From Alistipes sp. (GTDB lineage: Bacteria; Bacteroidota; Bacteroidia; Bacteroidales; Rikenellaceae), in the NCBI GenBank assembly GCA_017623505.1, contig JAGAOZ010000014.1, positions 1 to 64,000 of the forward strand: a stretch of DNA of 64,000 bases, written 5' to 3'. Shown piece after piece: positions 45,553 through 54,784 of the stretch (its first letter is position 1; each line of letters starts with the position of its first letter). Made by a program: the position numbers and the translations under genes. The notes under the pieces were generated by a model, which did not search any database, was not told the DNA's origin, and worked only from the letters and a program-made list of their open reading frames with translations.

Positions 45553-47220
45553 ATGCAAAAGGTCAAAGTCATTTGCCAGAACACTCTCTCAACAGTGGAG
45601 GTTGAGATGGGAACATCGCTTCGAGAGTTGCTGCAGAGATTACAACTCAAGAACGAGTATCCATTCCTTGCGGCACACGTTAATAACCGACTCAAGGAGC
45701 TGAATTATAGGATTTTCAAGCCTCTGATGGTGCGATTTATCGACATCACCCATTTTGAGGGTTACCGTGTCTATCAGCGCACCCTGTCATTCATCTTGCA
45801 GAAGGCAGCTTATATGCTTAACCCCAATCGTACGCTACACATCCGACACAGCATCGGCAGTGGCGTATATTGTGAGTTTGCCGACGCAGAAACCCCTACC
45901 GTAGAGCAGATATGTGAGCTCAAGAGCCTGATGCAGCAGATTATCGACAAGGCATACCCTATCGAGCGGGTAACACTTCCGACAGCGGAGGTGGAGGCTA
46001 TATATCGCTCAAAAGGCTACCAGGACAAGATTGCTCTGCTGAATACCCGCCAGCGACTATACAGCGATATGTATGTTATGGACGACGTGGTAGGTTACTT
46101 CTACGGAGCCCTCACTCCCGACACAAGCTATATACACCTATTCGATATCAGAGCCTACTACAATGGTTTCTATGTGGCAATACCGTCACGCCGAGAGCCC
46201 AACACGCTCGATGAGAATGTGCAGTGGGATAAGATGTTCGACGTATTTAAGCAATACCACGCTTGGGTAAATGTTATGGGCGTACCTACCGTAGGACACC
46301 TCAACGAGAAGATTCTGCAAGGGGACGGTGGCACACTTATCAAGGTGGCGGAGGCTCTGCACGAGCGCAAGATGGCGCAGGTGGTAGACCAGATTCACAC
46401 CGCCAACATAGAGCGAGGACTCAAGATGGTGCTTATCTCAGGACCATCATCAAGCGGAAAGACCACGACAGCAAAACGTTTAGGTATTCAACTAAGGATA
46501 ATGGGCTTGGAGCCTGTACTCATCTCGTTGGACGACTACTTCGTCGAGCGCAAAGATACGCCACGTGATGCGTCGGGCGACTACGACTACGAGGCACTCG
46601 AGGCGATAGATTTGAAGCTGCTCAACGAGGATTTGCAGCGTTTGCAGGCAGGAGAGAGTGTCGAGATACCTCGTTATGACTTTATAAGCGGAACCCGCCA
46701 ATGGCACGAGCAACCGCTCAAGCTCAACGAGCGTTCAATCTTAATTCTGGAGGGTATACACGCCTTGAACCCTCGTCTTACGCCAAGCATCAGCCGCGAT
46801 AAGAAGTTCTGCATCTACGCTTCGTGTCTTACATCGGTTGCGATGGACAACCTTACGCGTATAGCCACAACGGATAACCGTCTGCTGCGTCGTATGACAC
46901 GCGACTACTACACACGTGGCAGCAATGCCCTCTCGACGTTGCGCCGCTGGGAGAGTGTGCGTCGTGGCGAGGAGAAACATATATTCCCTTATCAGGAGAA
47001 TGCCGATGTGATGATAAACACCTCGCTATTCTATGAGTTATGCGTTCTGCGCAGTAAGGTGGAGCCTATTCTGCGCGAAGTGCCAGACACCGAGCCGGAG
47101 TATGCCGAGGCACGACGACTACTTAAGTTCCTCGATAACTTTACACCTCTTGGTGGCGAGGAGATACCGCCAACATCCATCCTGCGTGAGTTTATCGGCG
47201 GCAGCAGCTTTAAATATTAG
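45553..47220 (+). CDS. TGS-domain nucleoside (uridine) kinase-like protein
   Basis: The 555-residue protein has an N-terminal TGS-like domain (about 1-65), a threonyl-tRNA-synthetase-type second domain (about 65-190; RHSIGSGVYCEF) and a C-terminal uridine-kinase-like P-loop domain with GPSSSGKTTTAKRL at 297-310 and the segment SLDDYFVERKDTP. Such fused proteins are common in Bacteroidetes and Firmicutes and are annotated as uridine kinases; substrate unproven. The start is taken at ATG 45553; a GTG four codons earlier is possible. A TATCTTTA -7-like box is at 45523-45530. Confidence 0.9.
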   Translation: MQKVKVICQNTLSTVEVEMGTSLRELLQRLQLKNEYPFLAAHVNNRLKELNYRIFKPLMVRFIDITHFEGYRVYQRTLSFILQKAAYMLNPNRTLHIRHSIGSGVYCEFADAETPTVEQICELKSLMQQIIDKAYPIERVTLPTAEVEAIYRSKGYQDKIALLNTRQRLYSDMYVMDDVVGYFYGALTPDTSYIHLFDIRAYYNGFYVAIPSRREPNTLDENVQWDKMFDVFKQYHAWVNVMGVPTVGHLNEKILQGDGGTLIKVAEALHERKMAQVVDQIHTANIERGLKMVLISGPSSSGKTTTAKRLGIQLRIMGLEPVLISLDDYFVERKDTPRDASGDYDYEALEAIDLKLLNEDLQRLQAGESVEIPRYDFISGTRQWHEQPLKLNERSILILEGIHALNPRLTPSISRDKKFCIYASCLTSVAMDNLTRIATTDNRLLRRMTRDYYTRGSNALSTLRRWESVRRGEEKHIFPYQENADVMINTSLFYELCVLRSKVEPILREVPDTEPEYAEARRLLKFLDNFTPLGGEEIPPTSILREFIGGSSFKY

Positions 47221-47257
47221 AATCAACAATATAAGAAACAATAAAAACTACAAAACA

Positions 47258-50089
47258 ATGTTCGACAAGTTTTATAATCGTCATATCGGCGTGAGCAACG
47301 ATGTGGAGCTCAAGCAGATGTTGGATGTTATCGGCGTGGAGAGCGTCGAGGAACTTATCTCACAGGTTATCCCTGCTTCGATACGTTTGAAGAAGCCTAT
47401 CGCACTACCTACGGAGGGCATGAGCGAGTACGAGTTTGCAGCACACATTGCTGCACTCGCTGCCAAAAATCAGCAGTTCCGCTCATTCATCGGTCAAGGC
47501 TACTACCCTACGGCTGTACCTGCGGTGGTGAGCCGTAATGTCTTTGAGAACCCTGCGTGGTACACCTCTTACACCCCTTATCAGGCGGAGATTTCGCAGG
47601 GACGACTGGAAGCCCTGCTTAACTTCCAGACCGCAATACTCTCGCTGACAGGTATGGAGATTGCCAACTGCTCACTCTTGGACGAGGCAACAGCAGCGGC
47701 AGAGGCTATGTTGATGATGTACGCCCTGCGCTCACGCGAGGCAGTGAAGGAGGGACGCAACCAAATCTTCGTCGATAGGGATATATTCTCACAGACACTC
47801 GACGTGCTACTCACACGTAGCGAGCCTTTTGGCATTGAGCTTATCGTCGATGACTTCAGCGAATATGAGTTCTCAGGTAAGGAGTTCGGTGTGTTGGTGC
47901 AGTACCCAACAGCATCGGGTGAGGTGCGCAACTACGCTGCCTTCGCCGAGAAGGCTCACAAGGCGGGAGCGTTGGTTGCCGTAGCGGCCGATATTCTCTC
48001 ACTTGCAATCCTCACACCTCCGGCAGAGTGGGGCGCAGATATTGCAGTAGGCTCTACTCAACGTCTGGGTTGCCCTATGGGATTTGGAGGTCCAAGTGCA
48101 GGATATATGGCGTGCCGCGAGGCCTACAAGCGTAATATTCCGGGCCGTATCATCGGTGTATCGGTGGACCGTTTGGGTAACAAGGCACTGCGTATGTCGC
48201 TCCAGATGCGTGAGCAGCATATCAAGCGTGAGCGTGCAACATCAAACATCTGTACCGCATCGGCTCTGATGGCTTCGATGGCGGGATTCTACTGCGTATA
48301 TAATGGTGCGGAGGGCTTACGTCGTGCAGCTCTGACAGCCCACACGGCAGCCGTAGCTGCAGCCGAGGCACTCAAGGCCATGGACTACCGCGTAGCAACA
48401 CGCAACATCTTCGACACACTCGAAGTAGAGGCTGAGGCTGCTGTGGTGCAGGATATAGCTTTGGAGGCAGGTATCAACTTCTTCTATCCTTCGGAGGGTA
48501 AGGTGCGCCTATCGTTCGATGAGGTGACAACACGCGAGGAGGTAGAGGCTGTGGTAGCAATCTTCGCCGAGGCAAAATCACGCAAGGCAAAGGCTGTGAA
48601 GTTCACCGATAAGATAGCCCTCGACGAGGCTTTGCAGCGTCAGGGAGCTATCCTCACAGAGCCTGTCTTCAACCGCTACCGCTCGGAGAGCGATATGATG
48701 CGTTATATTAAGCAGTTGGAGTTGCGCGATATTTCGCTTGCCAACTCTATGATTTCGCTCGGCTCTTGCACGATGAAGCTCAACGCGGCGGCTATTATGC
48801 AGCCACTCTCGCTGGCAGGATTCCAGAATATCCACCCATTTGCTCCGGCAGACCAGACAGAGGGTTACGCTGAGCTGATAGCTGAGTTGGAGCGTGATTT
48901 ATCGAAAATCACAGGCTTCGCTGCTTGCTCTTTGCAACCAAATTCGGGCGCTGCGGGCGAGTACACAGGTCTGATGGTTATACGTGCCTACCACCAGAGT
49001 CGTGGTCAAGGCTACCGTAATATCATCCTCATCCCTGCCTCGGCACACGGTACAAACCCTGCGTCGGCAGCTATGGCGGGCATGAAGATTGTAACTGTGG
49101 CGTGCGATGCCAACGGAAATATCGACGTCGAGGATTTGAAGGCTAAGGCTGAGGAGCATAGCTCGGAGTTGAGCGGTTTAATGGTAACATATCCTTCGAC
49201 ACACGGAGTCTTCGAGAGCCGCATACGCGAGATTGTCGATGCTGTACACGATGCGGGCGGTCAGGTATACATGGATGGAGCAAATATGAATGCTCAGGTG
49301 GGCTTGACAAACCCTGGCTACATCGGAGCCGATGTCTGCCACCTCAACCTCCACAAGACCTTTGCTATGCCTCACGGTGGCGGTGGTCCGGGCGTAGGTC
49401 CTATCTGCGTAGCAGAACACCTGAAGCCATTCCTGCCTACACACTCTGTTGTGGCTACGGGCGGCGAGCAGGGTATCACAGCCGTCTCATCTTCACCTTG
49501 GGGCTCGGCAATGCTTCTGCCTATCACATACGGCTATATCAAGATGTTGGGCGAGGAGGGCTTGCGCAAGGCTACCGAGATGGCTATCGTCAATGCCAAC
49601 TATATGTCGTCGGCACTTAAGTCGGAGTATCGCACATATTATTCGGGCGAGACGGGTCGTGTAGGTCACGAGATGATTCTCGACCTTACCAACTTCAAGC
49701 ACGACTACGGTATCGACTGTGGCGATATAGCTCACCGACTGATGGATTATGGCTTCCACGCTCCTACGCTCTCGTTCCCTGTGCACGAGACACTGATGGT
49801 CGAGCCAACAGAGTCGGAGCCAAAGGCTGAGATGGACCGCTTCATCGAGGCTTTGGTGGCTATCAAGCGTGAGTGCGAGGCTGCAGCTGCGGCAGGCGAG
49901 AAGGACAATGTTGTTGTCAATGCGCCACATACCGCCGTAGAGATTGCGGGCGAGTGGTCACATCCATACTCACGCCAAGAGGCGGCATTCCCACTCGGCT
50001 GGGTTGCCCAGGCGAAGTTCTTCCCATACGTTACCAAGATTGATAACGGCTACGGAGATAGAAACCTCGTCTGCTGCAATAAGGAGTAG
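47258..50089 (+). CDS. gcvP: Glycine dehydrogenase (decarboxylating), fused P protein
   Basis: The 943-residue single-chain P protein of the glycine cleavage system decarboxylates glycine and passes the aminomethyl group to the H protein. The PLP Lys is Lys700 in LHKTFAMPHGGGGPG. I chose the ATG at 47258 (MFDKFYNRHIG); the longer frame from 47033 runs inside the kinase gene. The other gcv genes are not in the window. Only 37 bp separate it from the kinase gene, leaving no room for a glycine riboswitch. Confidence 0.97.
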   Translation: MFDKFYNRHIGVSNDVELKQMLDVIGVESVEELISQVIPASIRLKKPIALPTEGMSEYEFAAHIAALAAKNQQFRSFIGQGYYPTAVPAVVSRNVFENPAWYTSYTPYQAEISQGRLEALLNFQTAILSLTGMEIANCSLLDEATAAAEAMLMMYALRSREAVKEGRNQIFVDRDIFSQTLDVLLTRSEPFGIELIVDDFSEYEFSGKEFGVLVQYPTASGEVRNYAAFAEKAHKAGALVAVAADILSLAILTPPAEWGADIAVGSTQRLGCPMGFGGPSAGYMACREAYKRNIPGRIIGVSVDRLGNKALRMSLQMREQHIKRERATSNICTASALMASMAGFYCVYNGAEGLRRAALTAHTAAVAAAEALKAMDYRVATRNIFDTLEVEAEAAVVQDIALEAGINFFYPSEGKVRLSFDEVTTREEVEAVVAIFAEAKSRKAKAVKFTDKIALDEALQRQGAILTEPVFNRYRSESDMMRYIKQLELRDISLANSMISLGSCTMKLNAAAIMQPLSLAGFQNIHPFAPADQTEGYAELIAELERDLSKITGFAACSLQPNSGAAGEYTGLMVIRAYHQSRGQGYRNIILIPASAHGTNPASAAMAGMKIVTVACDANGNIDVEDLKAKAEEHSSELSGLMVTYPSTHGVFESRIREIVDAVHDAGGQVYMDGANMNAQVGLTNPGYIGADVCHLNLHKTFAMPHGGGGPGVGPICVAEHLKPFLPTHSVVATGGEQGITAVSSSPWGSAMLLPITYGYIKMLGEEGLRKATEMAIVNANYMSSALKSEYRTYYSGETGRVGHEMILDLTNFKHDYGIDCGDIAHRLMDYGFHAPTLSFPVHETLMVEPTESEPKAEMDRFIEALVAIKRECEAAAAAGEKDNVVVNAPHTAVEIAGEWSHPYSRQEAAFPLGWVAQAKFFPYVTKIDNGYGDRNLVCCNKE

Positions 50090-50142
50090 GCAACGGACCC
50101 CAGCCCCCAATCATCGGCTAAGCAGGCAGGGTAAATAGAAAA

Positions 50143-50186
50143 GCTGCTGTGGTGCAAATCAATTGCATACCACAGCAGCTTTTTTA
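50143..50186 (+). terminator. Terminator of gcvP
   Basis: A perfect 11-bp stem (GCTGCTGTGGT / ACCACAGCAGC) with inner GCAA/TTGC pairing is followed by seven T. Confidence 0.92.
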
Positions 50187-50258
50187 TTCGTAAACAATGT
50201 GTTCTAACAAAAAAGTGCAACCAAAACTGATTGCACTTGAGATATGAAATGTTAAATC

Positions 50259-50672
50259 CTAACGCACATAGTAGTAACGACCTTCTTCATCAGATAAAAC
50301 CAACTCTCGCTCTGTCAATTTCTCTACTCTTGACACACTTTCCTCTCCATAAAATACAGCATACAACTTTGAGCCCACAAGCTCCCACTCAAAGTTAATC
50401 GTTTCAGGACCGTCCCAGCCGTAATCCTCATCATATTCACGAACACGCACAACTCCTGTACCATTTGACTTATAGGTAACAATCTCTTCGTAACCATCTT
50501 CCTCGGCATACCAATATCCATAGCCATTCTCATAACCCTTCTCAAAGGTCCAAGTACCGACCAGCAGTTTCTCTTCTGATGTAAGATTGACATTTTCTTC
50601 ATCATCGTTGCCACAAGCAACAAAGCCGCAGCACAACATTGCTGCAAAAGCTAAACAAAAAAACTTTTTCAT
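50259..50672 (-). CDS. Small lipocalin-like lipoprotein
   Basis: The 137-residue protein has a lipoprotein signal (GFVAC, Cys near 20) and a beta-rich acidic/aromatic body that opens LLVGTWTFEKG, as in lipocalin-like domains of Bacteroidetes lipoproteins. Function unknown. It lies 46 bp after the TolB-like gene on the same strand and is probably co-transcribed. Confidence 0.75.
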   Translation of the reverse strand: MKKFFCLAFAAMLCCGFVACGNDDEENVNLTSEEKLLVGTWTFEKGYENGYGYWYAEEDGYEEIVTYKSNGTGVVRVREYDEDYGWDGPETINFEWELVGSKLYAVFYGEESVSRVEKLTERELVLSDEEGRYYYVR

Positions 50673-50718
50673 AATGTTTTGATTTAAATGTTAATAAAAA
50701 TGTGTGTTAATTATTGAA

Positions 50719-51705
50719 TTAATAATATTGAAAATTCATTCGCCAAACATTCGCGGTTGCATCAGCACTACCTCGCTGAGAAATAAAATATATGTAACGA
50801 CCATCGTGGCTCCACGTTGGACTTAGATCATCGGCAGCGTGATATGTAATTTGCATAAGGTTCGTTCCATCAATCTTACATACATATATATCAGTATTTC
50901 TGTATGTGAAATCAGCCGCAGAGATTGTCGTTTCGCCAGTAAACAGAATCCACTCACCATCTGGAGATAGAACAGGTGTTGTAAAACTACGCTGTGGATC
51001 TGATACTATACACTCCTCAACACCCGTAGAATAATCTATTTTCCATATTTCACTACGTCCATTGCCTCCTACTCGCGTACATAGGAAACTGTGACTATTC
51101 TTTATAGGATATGGGTTCAAACCCGTCGTGTAACTTGAGATAAAATTACTCGTAGGACTATACCCCCAAATGCTAACTCCGTTATTCTCCATGCGTGCAA
51201 ATATGATATTCTGCATATCACTTGTAAAAATTGGAGAATAATCATAATTAGAGGAGGTTATCTGACGACACACATAGCCAGTATGAGCATCCGTAAGAAA
51301 AACCTGCTGACTCTGTCCTCTATTTTCCGAGAAACAGATATGCTTACCATCGGGAGAATAAGAGAAGTCGATAACATTTTGGCGATTGGTACGCTGCACA
51401 GAACCGCCCTGCTTGCCTAACTCCTTGATAAAAATATTGCTCATGTTATTGCGGAAAGATAGGTACGCAATGTTTTTACCATCAACCGAAATATCGATAA
51501 TTTTGTTAGAGAACCAATTAATTGAGTTCCCCTTTCGCTGCACCAACGGCATACACACGTAATCATTAGCAGATGTAACCTGCATAATGTCAAGACCGCT
51601 CTCTTCAGGAACGGAAACAACAGAATAGTCAACCGACTGGGCATTTGCTCCAAATACAAATGTCGCCATCGACAAGACAACCAAAAAGATTCGTCCTATT
51701 TTCAT
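50719..51705 (-). CDS. Secreted TolB-like beta-propeller protein
   Basis: The 328-residue protein has a signal peptide (cut after ANAQ, near 23) and several PD40/TolB-type propeller repeats, such as IDFSYSPDGKHICFSENRG, PVLSPDGEWILFTGET and SPTWSHDGRYIYFISQRG. Propellers of this kind usually mediate protein interactions. No catalytic domain is attached. It starts 44 bp after the end of the 6S-like RNA gene, and may be reached by read-through from it. Confidence 0.85.
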   Translation of the reverse strand: MKIGRIFLVVLSMATFVFGANAQSVDYSVVSVPEESGLDIMQVTSANDYVCMPLVQRKGNSINWFSNKIIDISVDGKNIAYLSFRNNMSNIFIKELGKQGGSVQRTNRQNVIDFSYSPDGKHICFSENRGQSQQVFLTDAHTGYVCRQITSSNYDYSPIFTSDMQNIIFARMENNGVSIWGYSPTSNFISSYTTGLNPYPIKNSHSFLCTRVGGNGRSEIWKIDYSTGVEECIVSDPQRSFTTPVLSPDGEWILFTGETTISAADFTYRNTDIYVCKIDGTNLMQITYHAADDLSPTWSHDGRYIYFISQRGSADATANVWRMNFQYY

Positions 51706-51748
51706 TGTGAATTTGTTACGTCACCGGACTCCTGGGTGGCTAACATAT

Positions 51749-51962
51749 AAAAAAGAAAGTGTGGAGTCGATTCGTTTATCCGATCCGAGGTTCTGGAATA
51801 CCTATGCAACAAATAAACAATACCCCACACCCGTATTGGAGATGGCCGCAAGAATGCAGCCACGATTAAGACCAATACAAGGTGACGAGTGTGTTTGCTT
51901 CCCTGTTGCATTGAAATTTTCCAGATTTCGGACCAAGGAGAAAGCGAATACACTTTCACTAA
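51749..51962 (-). ncRNA. ssrS: 6S RNA-like rod-shaped noncoding RNA
   Basis: The 444-bp gap 51706-52149 has no gene but folds on the minus strand into one long rod. The end stem GAAAGTGT/ACACTTTC closes it; ATTCG/CGAAT, GTCCGA/TCGGAT, CTGGAA/TTCCAG and a perfect 8-bp ATGCAACA/TGTTGCAT extend the stem. A large open bubble follows (about 19 and 16 nt), then CACC/GGTG and GTATTGG/CCAATAC, and an apical hairpin TGGCTGCA-TTCT-TGCGGCCA. Six T follow the 3' arm. A central bubble flanked by two long stems and about 200 nt length are the hallmarks of 6S RNA, which binds RNA polymerase holoenzyme. The 5' end is uncertain: the -7 box at 51993 would add about 25 nt including a TATCGC/GCGATA hairpin. Confidence 0.65.
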
Positions 51963-51992
51963 AAAATATGTCTATCGCTATTTGCGATATTA

Positions 51993-52000
51993 CAAAGATA
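51993..52000 (-). promoter_or_regulatory. -7 box of the 6S-like RNA
   Basis: TATCTTTG on the minus strand, about 35 nt before the rod. No proper -33 element was found, so confidence is moderate. Confidence 0.5.
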
Positions 52001-52080
52001 ATAAGTTTTTCCCAAATCTCCCATTTTAAGCCCTTTTATTGTGATTTTTTTGGATGTCACATAAAATTAAATCTCGATTT

Positions 52081-52112
52081 TTTGTTTCTACAAAGTTTAG
52101 ATTGTATCTTTG
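52081..52112 (+). promoter_or_regulatory. Promoter of slyD
   Basis: TTTG (52081-52084) and TATCTTTG (52105-52112) are spaced by 20 bp, an exact fit, divergent from the 6S-like RNA promoter. Confidence 0.8.
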
Positions 52113-52149
52113 TCGAGGTAAATAATTGATTAATACTTAACAAGGAAAT

Positions 52150-52698
52150 ATGAAAGTAGAAAACTCTAAGATGGTTTCGGTGCACTACACACTGACCGTC
52201 GATGGACAGATAGCTGACCAGTCTCGCGAGGGACAGCCTTTGCAGTTCGTTTGTGGCGCAGGTATGCTCCTGCCTAAGTTCGAGGGCGCAATTATGGGCA
52301 AAGAGCCAGGCGAGAAGGTGGCATTTACTTTGGAGCCTAAGGATGGCTACGGCGAGATTATCCCTGAGGCTATCGTAGACCTTCCAAAGGATATATTTAT
52401 GGTGGATGGCAAGCTCGCTGAGGAGATTCTCTTCGTAGGTAGCCAGGTGCCTATGAGCGACGCTGAGGGTCATCGTATGCTCGGCGTAGTGAAGGAGGTT
52501 GGCGAGAGCACCGTGAAGATGGACTTCAACCACCCTATGGCCGGTAAGACTCTTAACTTCGAGGTAGAGGTTGTAGAGGTACGTGATGTAACCCCTGAGG
52601 ACCTCGCTTCACAGGGCGGATGCCACTGCCACGACTGCGGCGGTGACTGCGAGAGCGGTTGCGACTGCGGTGACAAGGATTGTGATTGCGGATGCTAA
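52150..52698 (+). CDS. slyD: SlyD-type FKBP peptidyl-prolyl isomerase
   Basis: The 182-residue protein has the FKBP core (MVSVHYTLTVDGQIADQS, GPGE-type turn replaced by GKEPGEKVAF) with the SlyD IF insert at about 70-125. The tail from residue 157 carries nine Cys and two His in Gly/Asp context, a metal-binding (nickel-type) tail. It is a folding helper that may also buffer metal. Own promoter and terminator. Confidence 0.93.
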   Translation: MKVENSKMVSVHYTLTVDGQIADQSREGQPLQFVCGAGMLLPKFEGAIMGKEPGEKVAFTLEPKDGYGEIIPEAIVDLPKDIFMVDGKLAEEILFVGSQVPMSDAEGHRMLGVVKEVGESTVKMDFNHPMAGKTLNFEVEVVEVRDVTPEDLASQGGCHCHDCGGDCESGCDCGDKDCDCGC

Positions 52699-52718
52699 CA
52701 AAATAAGTAATCATTTAC

Positions 52719-52749
52719 AAGGGCTGCCCGCACAAACGGCAGCCCTTTT
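52719..52749 (+). terminator. Terminator of slyD
   Basis: A perfect 10-bp stem (AAGGGCTGCC / GGCAGCCCTT) followed by TTTT. The kinase gene starts only 10 bp further on. Confidence 0.85.
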
Positions 52750-52758
52750 GCTATCATT

Positions 52759-53889
52759 ATGTATGCAATAGCCGATATAGTCAATGCCCTGCGGCAGCGG
52801 TGGCCACTTTGGCAGACGCTCGATGATATTGAGGTAGTAAGGCGCAATGGCGAAGTTGATTACACCGTAGGTAACTTCTCCGTCGTAGCTCGTGTACGCC
52901 ACAAAGGCTTTGATAAGATACTCAAATGCTACACGCGACAGAAGCCCTATCTGAAAGAGATATATGGCTCGCAGTTTCTTCCCGGGGAGCTTATTATAAC
53001 CGACGTGATGGGCTTCACTCATTCGGTAGATTGTCTGCTGGTGGACTACATCGCGGGCGAGACACTCGACAAACGACTGCTGGACGAGGCGTGCAACATC
53101 GAGGCCCTAAGCCAGGCCTTTGAAAGAGTTGCAGTGGAGCTCCTTGCCCAGAATCGTGCTCACGGAGATATCAAGCCCGACAATATCATCGTCACGGAGG
53201 ATGGCGAGTTGCACCTCGTAGATTGGGATGCCTGCTTTGTCAAGCACTTAGCCGGCCAGGAGTCTGCGGAGTTAGGCTCATCGGCATATCAACACCCTGC
53301 ACGCTCCACAATGCACTTCAACCGCCATATCGACGATTACTCGATAGCCTATCTACTCACTATGTTGCGTGCAGCACAGATTGACCGAACTATATTAGAA
53401 CACTTTCGTTCATTTTACGCCTTTGCGCCCTCGCCGGCAGAGATAGTAGCGTCGGAAGGTGGCGCAATAGCGCAACTGACCGAGCAGTTTGCCCAGCAGG
53501 GGATGGCCAAAGAGTATCGGCTATCCAAGATGCTCTCATCACACACGCCATATCTATATGCTTTAACGTCGGTGCTCACACCAACCATAGCTCCAGACAA
53601 GGCTCCTTTCGAGGTGGAGCAACTGAATGGTTATTGGGGAGTCATGGCGTCTAAGGGTTGGGTTGTCGGACCTTTTTACGACTGGATTTTAGAGCCTTTC
53701 GGTGATATATACATAGCCGGCATAGGCGACTACGTCTGCATCAATTCACTACGCTACGGCCATCTGCACACCTTGGCAAAGGGCTCCCGCATCGTACAGC
53801 CCGAGAGCGAGGGTTGCATCGTTCAACATGCCTCAGGCGAAGAGTCTTACATTAAGTATAGTGACTTATTGCATAATTTTGCAAAATAG
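52759..53889 (+). CDS. Protein kinase-like protein with C-terminal WG-like repeat region
   Basis: The 376-residue protein has an eukaryotic-type kinase fold: Lys56 (ILKCYT) as the ATP-binding lysine, a hinge-like LLVDYIAGETL, the catalytic loop HGDIKPDNI (135-143, with Asp137, Lys139 and Asn142) and a DWD in place of DFG (155-157). It is thus probably active or at least ATP-binding. The last 90 residues contain WG-like beta repeats (NGYWGVMASKGWVVGPFYDWI). No promoter fits between the slyD terminator and the start, so expression depends on read-through or an unseen promoter. First gene of the kinase/vWA/pseudokinase cassette. Confidence 0.8.
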   Translation: MYAIADIVNALRQRWPLWQTLDDIEVVRRNGEVDYTVGNFSVVARVRHKGFDKILKCYTRQKPYLKEIYGSQFLPGELIITDVMGFTHSVDCLLVDYIAGETLDKRLLDEACNIEALSQAFERVAVELLAQNRAHGDIKPDNIIVTEDGELHLVDWDACFVKHLAGQESAELGSSAYQHPARSTMHFNRHIDDYSIAYLLTMLRAAQIDRTILEHFRSFYAFAPSPAEIVASEGGAIAQLTEQFAQQGMAKEYRLSKMLSSHTPYLYALTSVLTPTIAPDKAPFEVEQLNGYWGVMASKGWVVGPFYDWILEPFGDIYIAGIGDYVCINSLRYGHLHTLAKGSRIVQPESEGCIVQHASGEESYIKYSDLLHNFAK

Positions 53890-53899
53890 CATATCTTTG
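53869..53899 (+). promoter_or_regulatory. Promoter for the vWA and pseudokinase genes
   Basis: TTG (53869-53871) and TATCTTTG (53892-53899) are spaced by 20 bp and overlap the 3' end of the kinase gene. Confidence 0.75.
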
Positions 53900-53924
53900 T
53901 TAAGCAAACACAACCAACAATAGT

Positions 53925-54779
53925 ATGTACACCCAAGAGATTACGCGCAAACATCGTTCTGCGATATTGCTACTCATCGACCGTTCGGCATCAATGCAGG
54001 AGATTGTCTGCATGGGTAAACATAATGTATCGAAGGCAGAGGCTGTGACAATAATAGCGAGTGCTATTCTTACCGAGCTGATAGACCGCTGCCACAGAAT
54101 CGAGGGGTTACGCAACTACTACGATGTGGCGGTGATTGGCTACGGTAACGACACGGTGGAGATGCTTCTCGGCGAGGAGGATTTTATCTCGATAGAGCGA
54201 CTTGCACGCCGAGAGTGCACGAGCCATAGAATAAGCTATGAGGTTGAGCTACCTAACGGCGAAAGCAGAATCGTCGAGCACAACACTTCGCTTTGGTTTG
54301 AGCCAAAGGCTGAAGGTAATACCCCGATGTATGAGGCTCTACTCAAGGTTCTAACCCTTGTCGAGAGGTGGTGTCTACACGAGCAGAACAGGGATAGCTT
54401 CCCACCGATAGTGGTAAACATTACCGATGGCGAGATGTCGGATTGCAATCCGTCGGAGCTGCTTGATATATCGACGATAATACGCCGACAGGCAACCAAC
54501 GACGGCAACACCCTACTGCTTAACATACATATCGAGCCAAGTGTTAAGACCAAAGCCCTCATATTCCCCACAAAAGAGGAGTTACAGGGTGCTTCGGCGG
54601 CAACCAGGCTCTTTGCTGAGGCTTCGAGTGTGATGCCAGAGCTTTTTAACCAAGATATAATCCGTCTGAAAGGTGAGGGCTACAAGCCTCCGTTTATCGG
54701 AATGGGGTACAACGCAAATATTTTGGAATTGTTGTCGATTATTAACATAGGTTCAAGAAGCGGACCACTACTGCAATAA
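53925..54779 (+). CDS. vWA-domain protein (TerY-like)
   Basis: The 284-residue protein is a von Willebrand A domain: MIDAS DRSAS at 19-23 (Asp19, Ser21, Ser23), Thr in GNTPMYEAL and Asp in VVNITDGEMSD, so metal-dependent ligand binding is intact. The overall length and the inserted loop with PKAEGNTPMYEAL resemble TerY-type vWA proteins, which are associated with kinases in tellurium-resistance-like systems. It lacks a signal peptide and is probably cytoplasmic. The pseudokinase gene follows after 5 bp. Confidence 0.85.
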   Translation: MYTQEITRKHRSAILLLIDRSASMQEIVCMGKHNVSKAEAVTIIASAILTELIDRCHRIEGLRNYYDVAVIGYGNDTVEMLLGEEDFISIERLARRECTSHRISYEVELPNGESRIVEHNTSLWFEPKAEGNTPMYEALLKVLTLVERWCLHEQNRDSFPPIVVNITDGEMSDCNPSELLDISTIIRRQATNDGNTLLLNIHIEPSVKTKALIFPTKEELQGASAATRLFAEASSVMPELFNQDIIRLKGEGYKPPFIGMGYNANILELLSIINIGSRSGPLLQ

Positions 54780-54784
54780 CGAGA

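Noticed and set aside
47033..47257. A 75-codon N-terminal extension of gcvP
   Set aside because: It lies inside the upstream kinase gene; the family starts at MFDKFYNRHIG.
47221..47257. Glycine riboswitch before gcvP
   Set aside because: The gap is only 37 bp and contains no aptamer-like structure.
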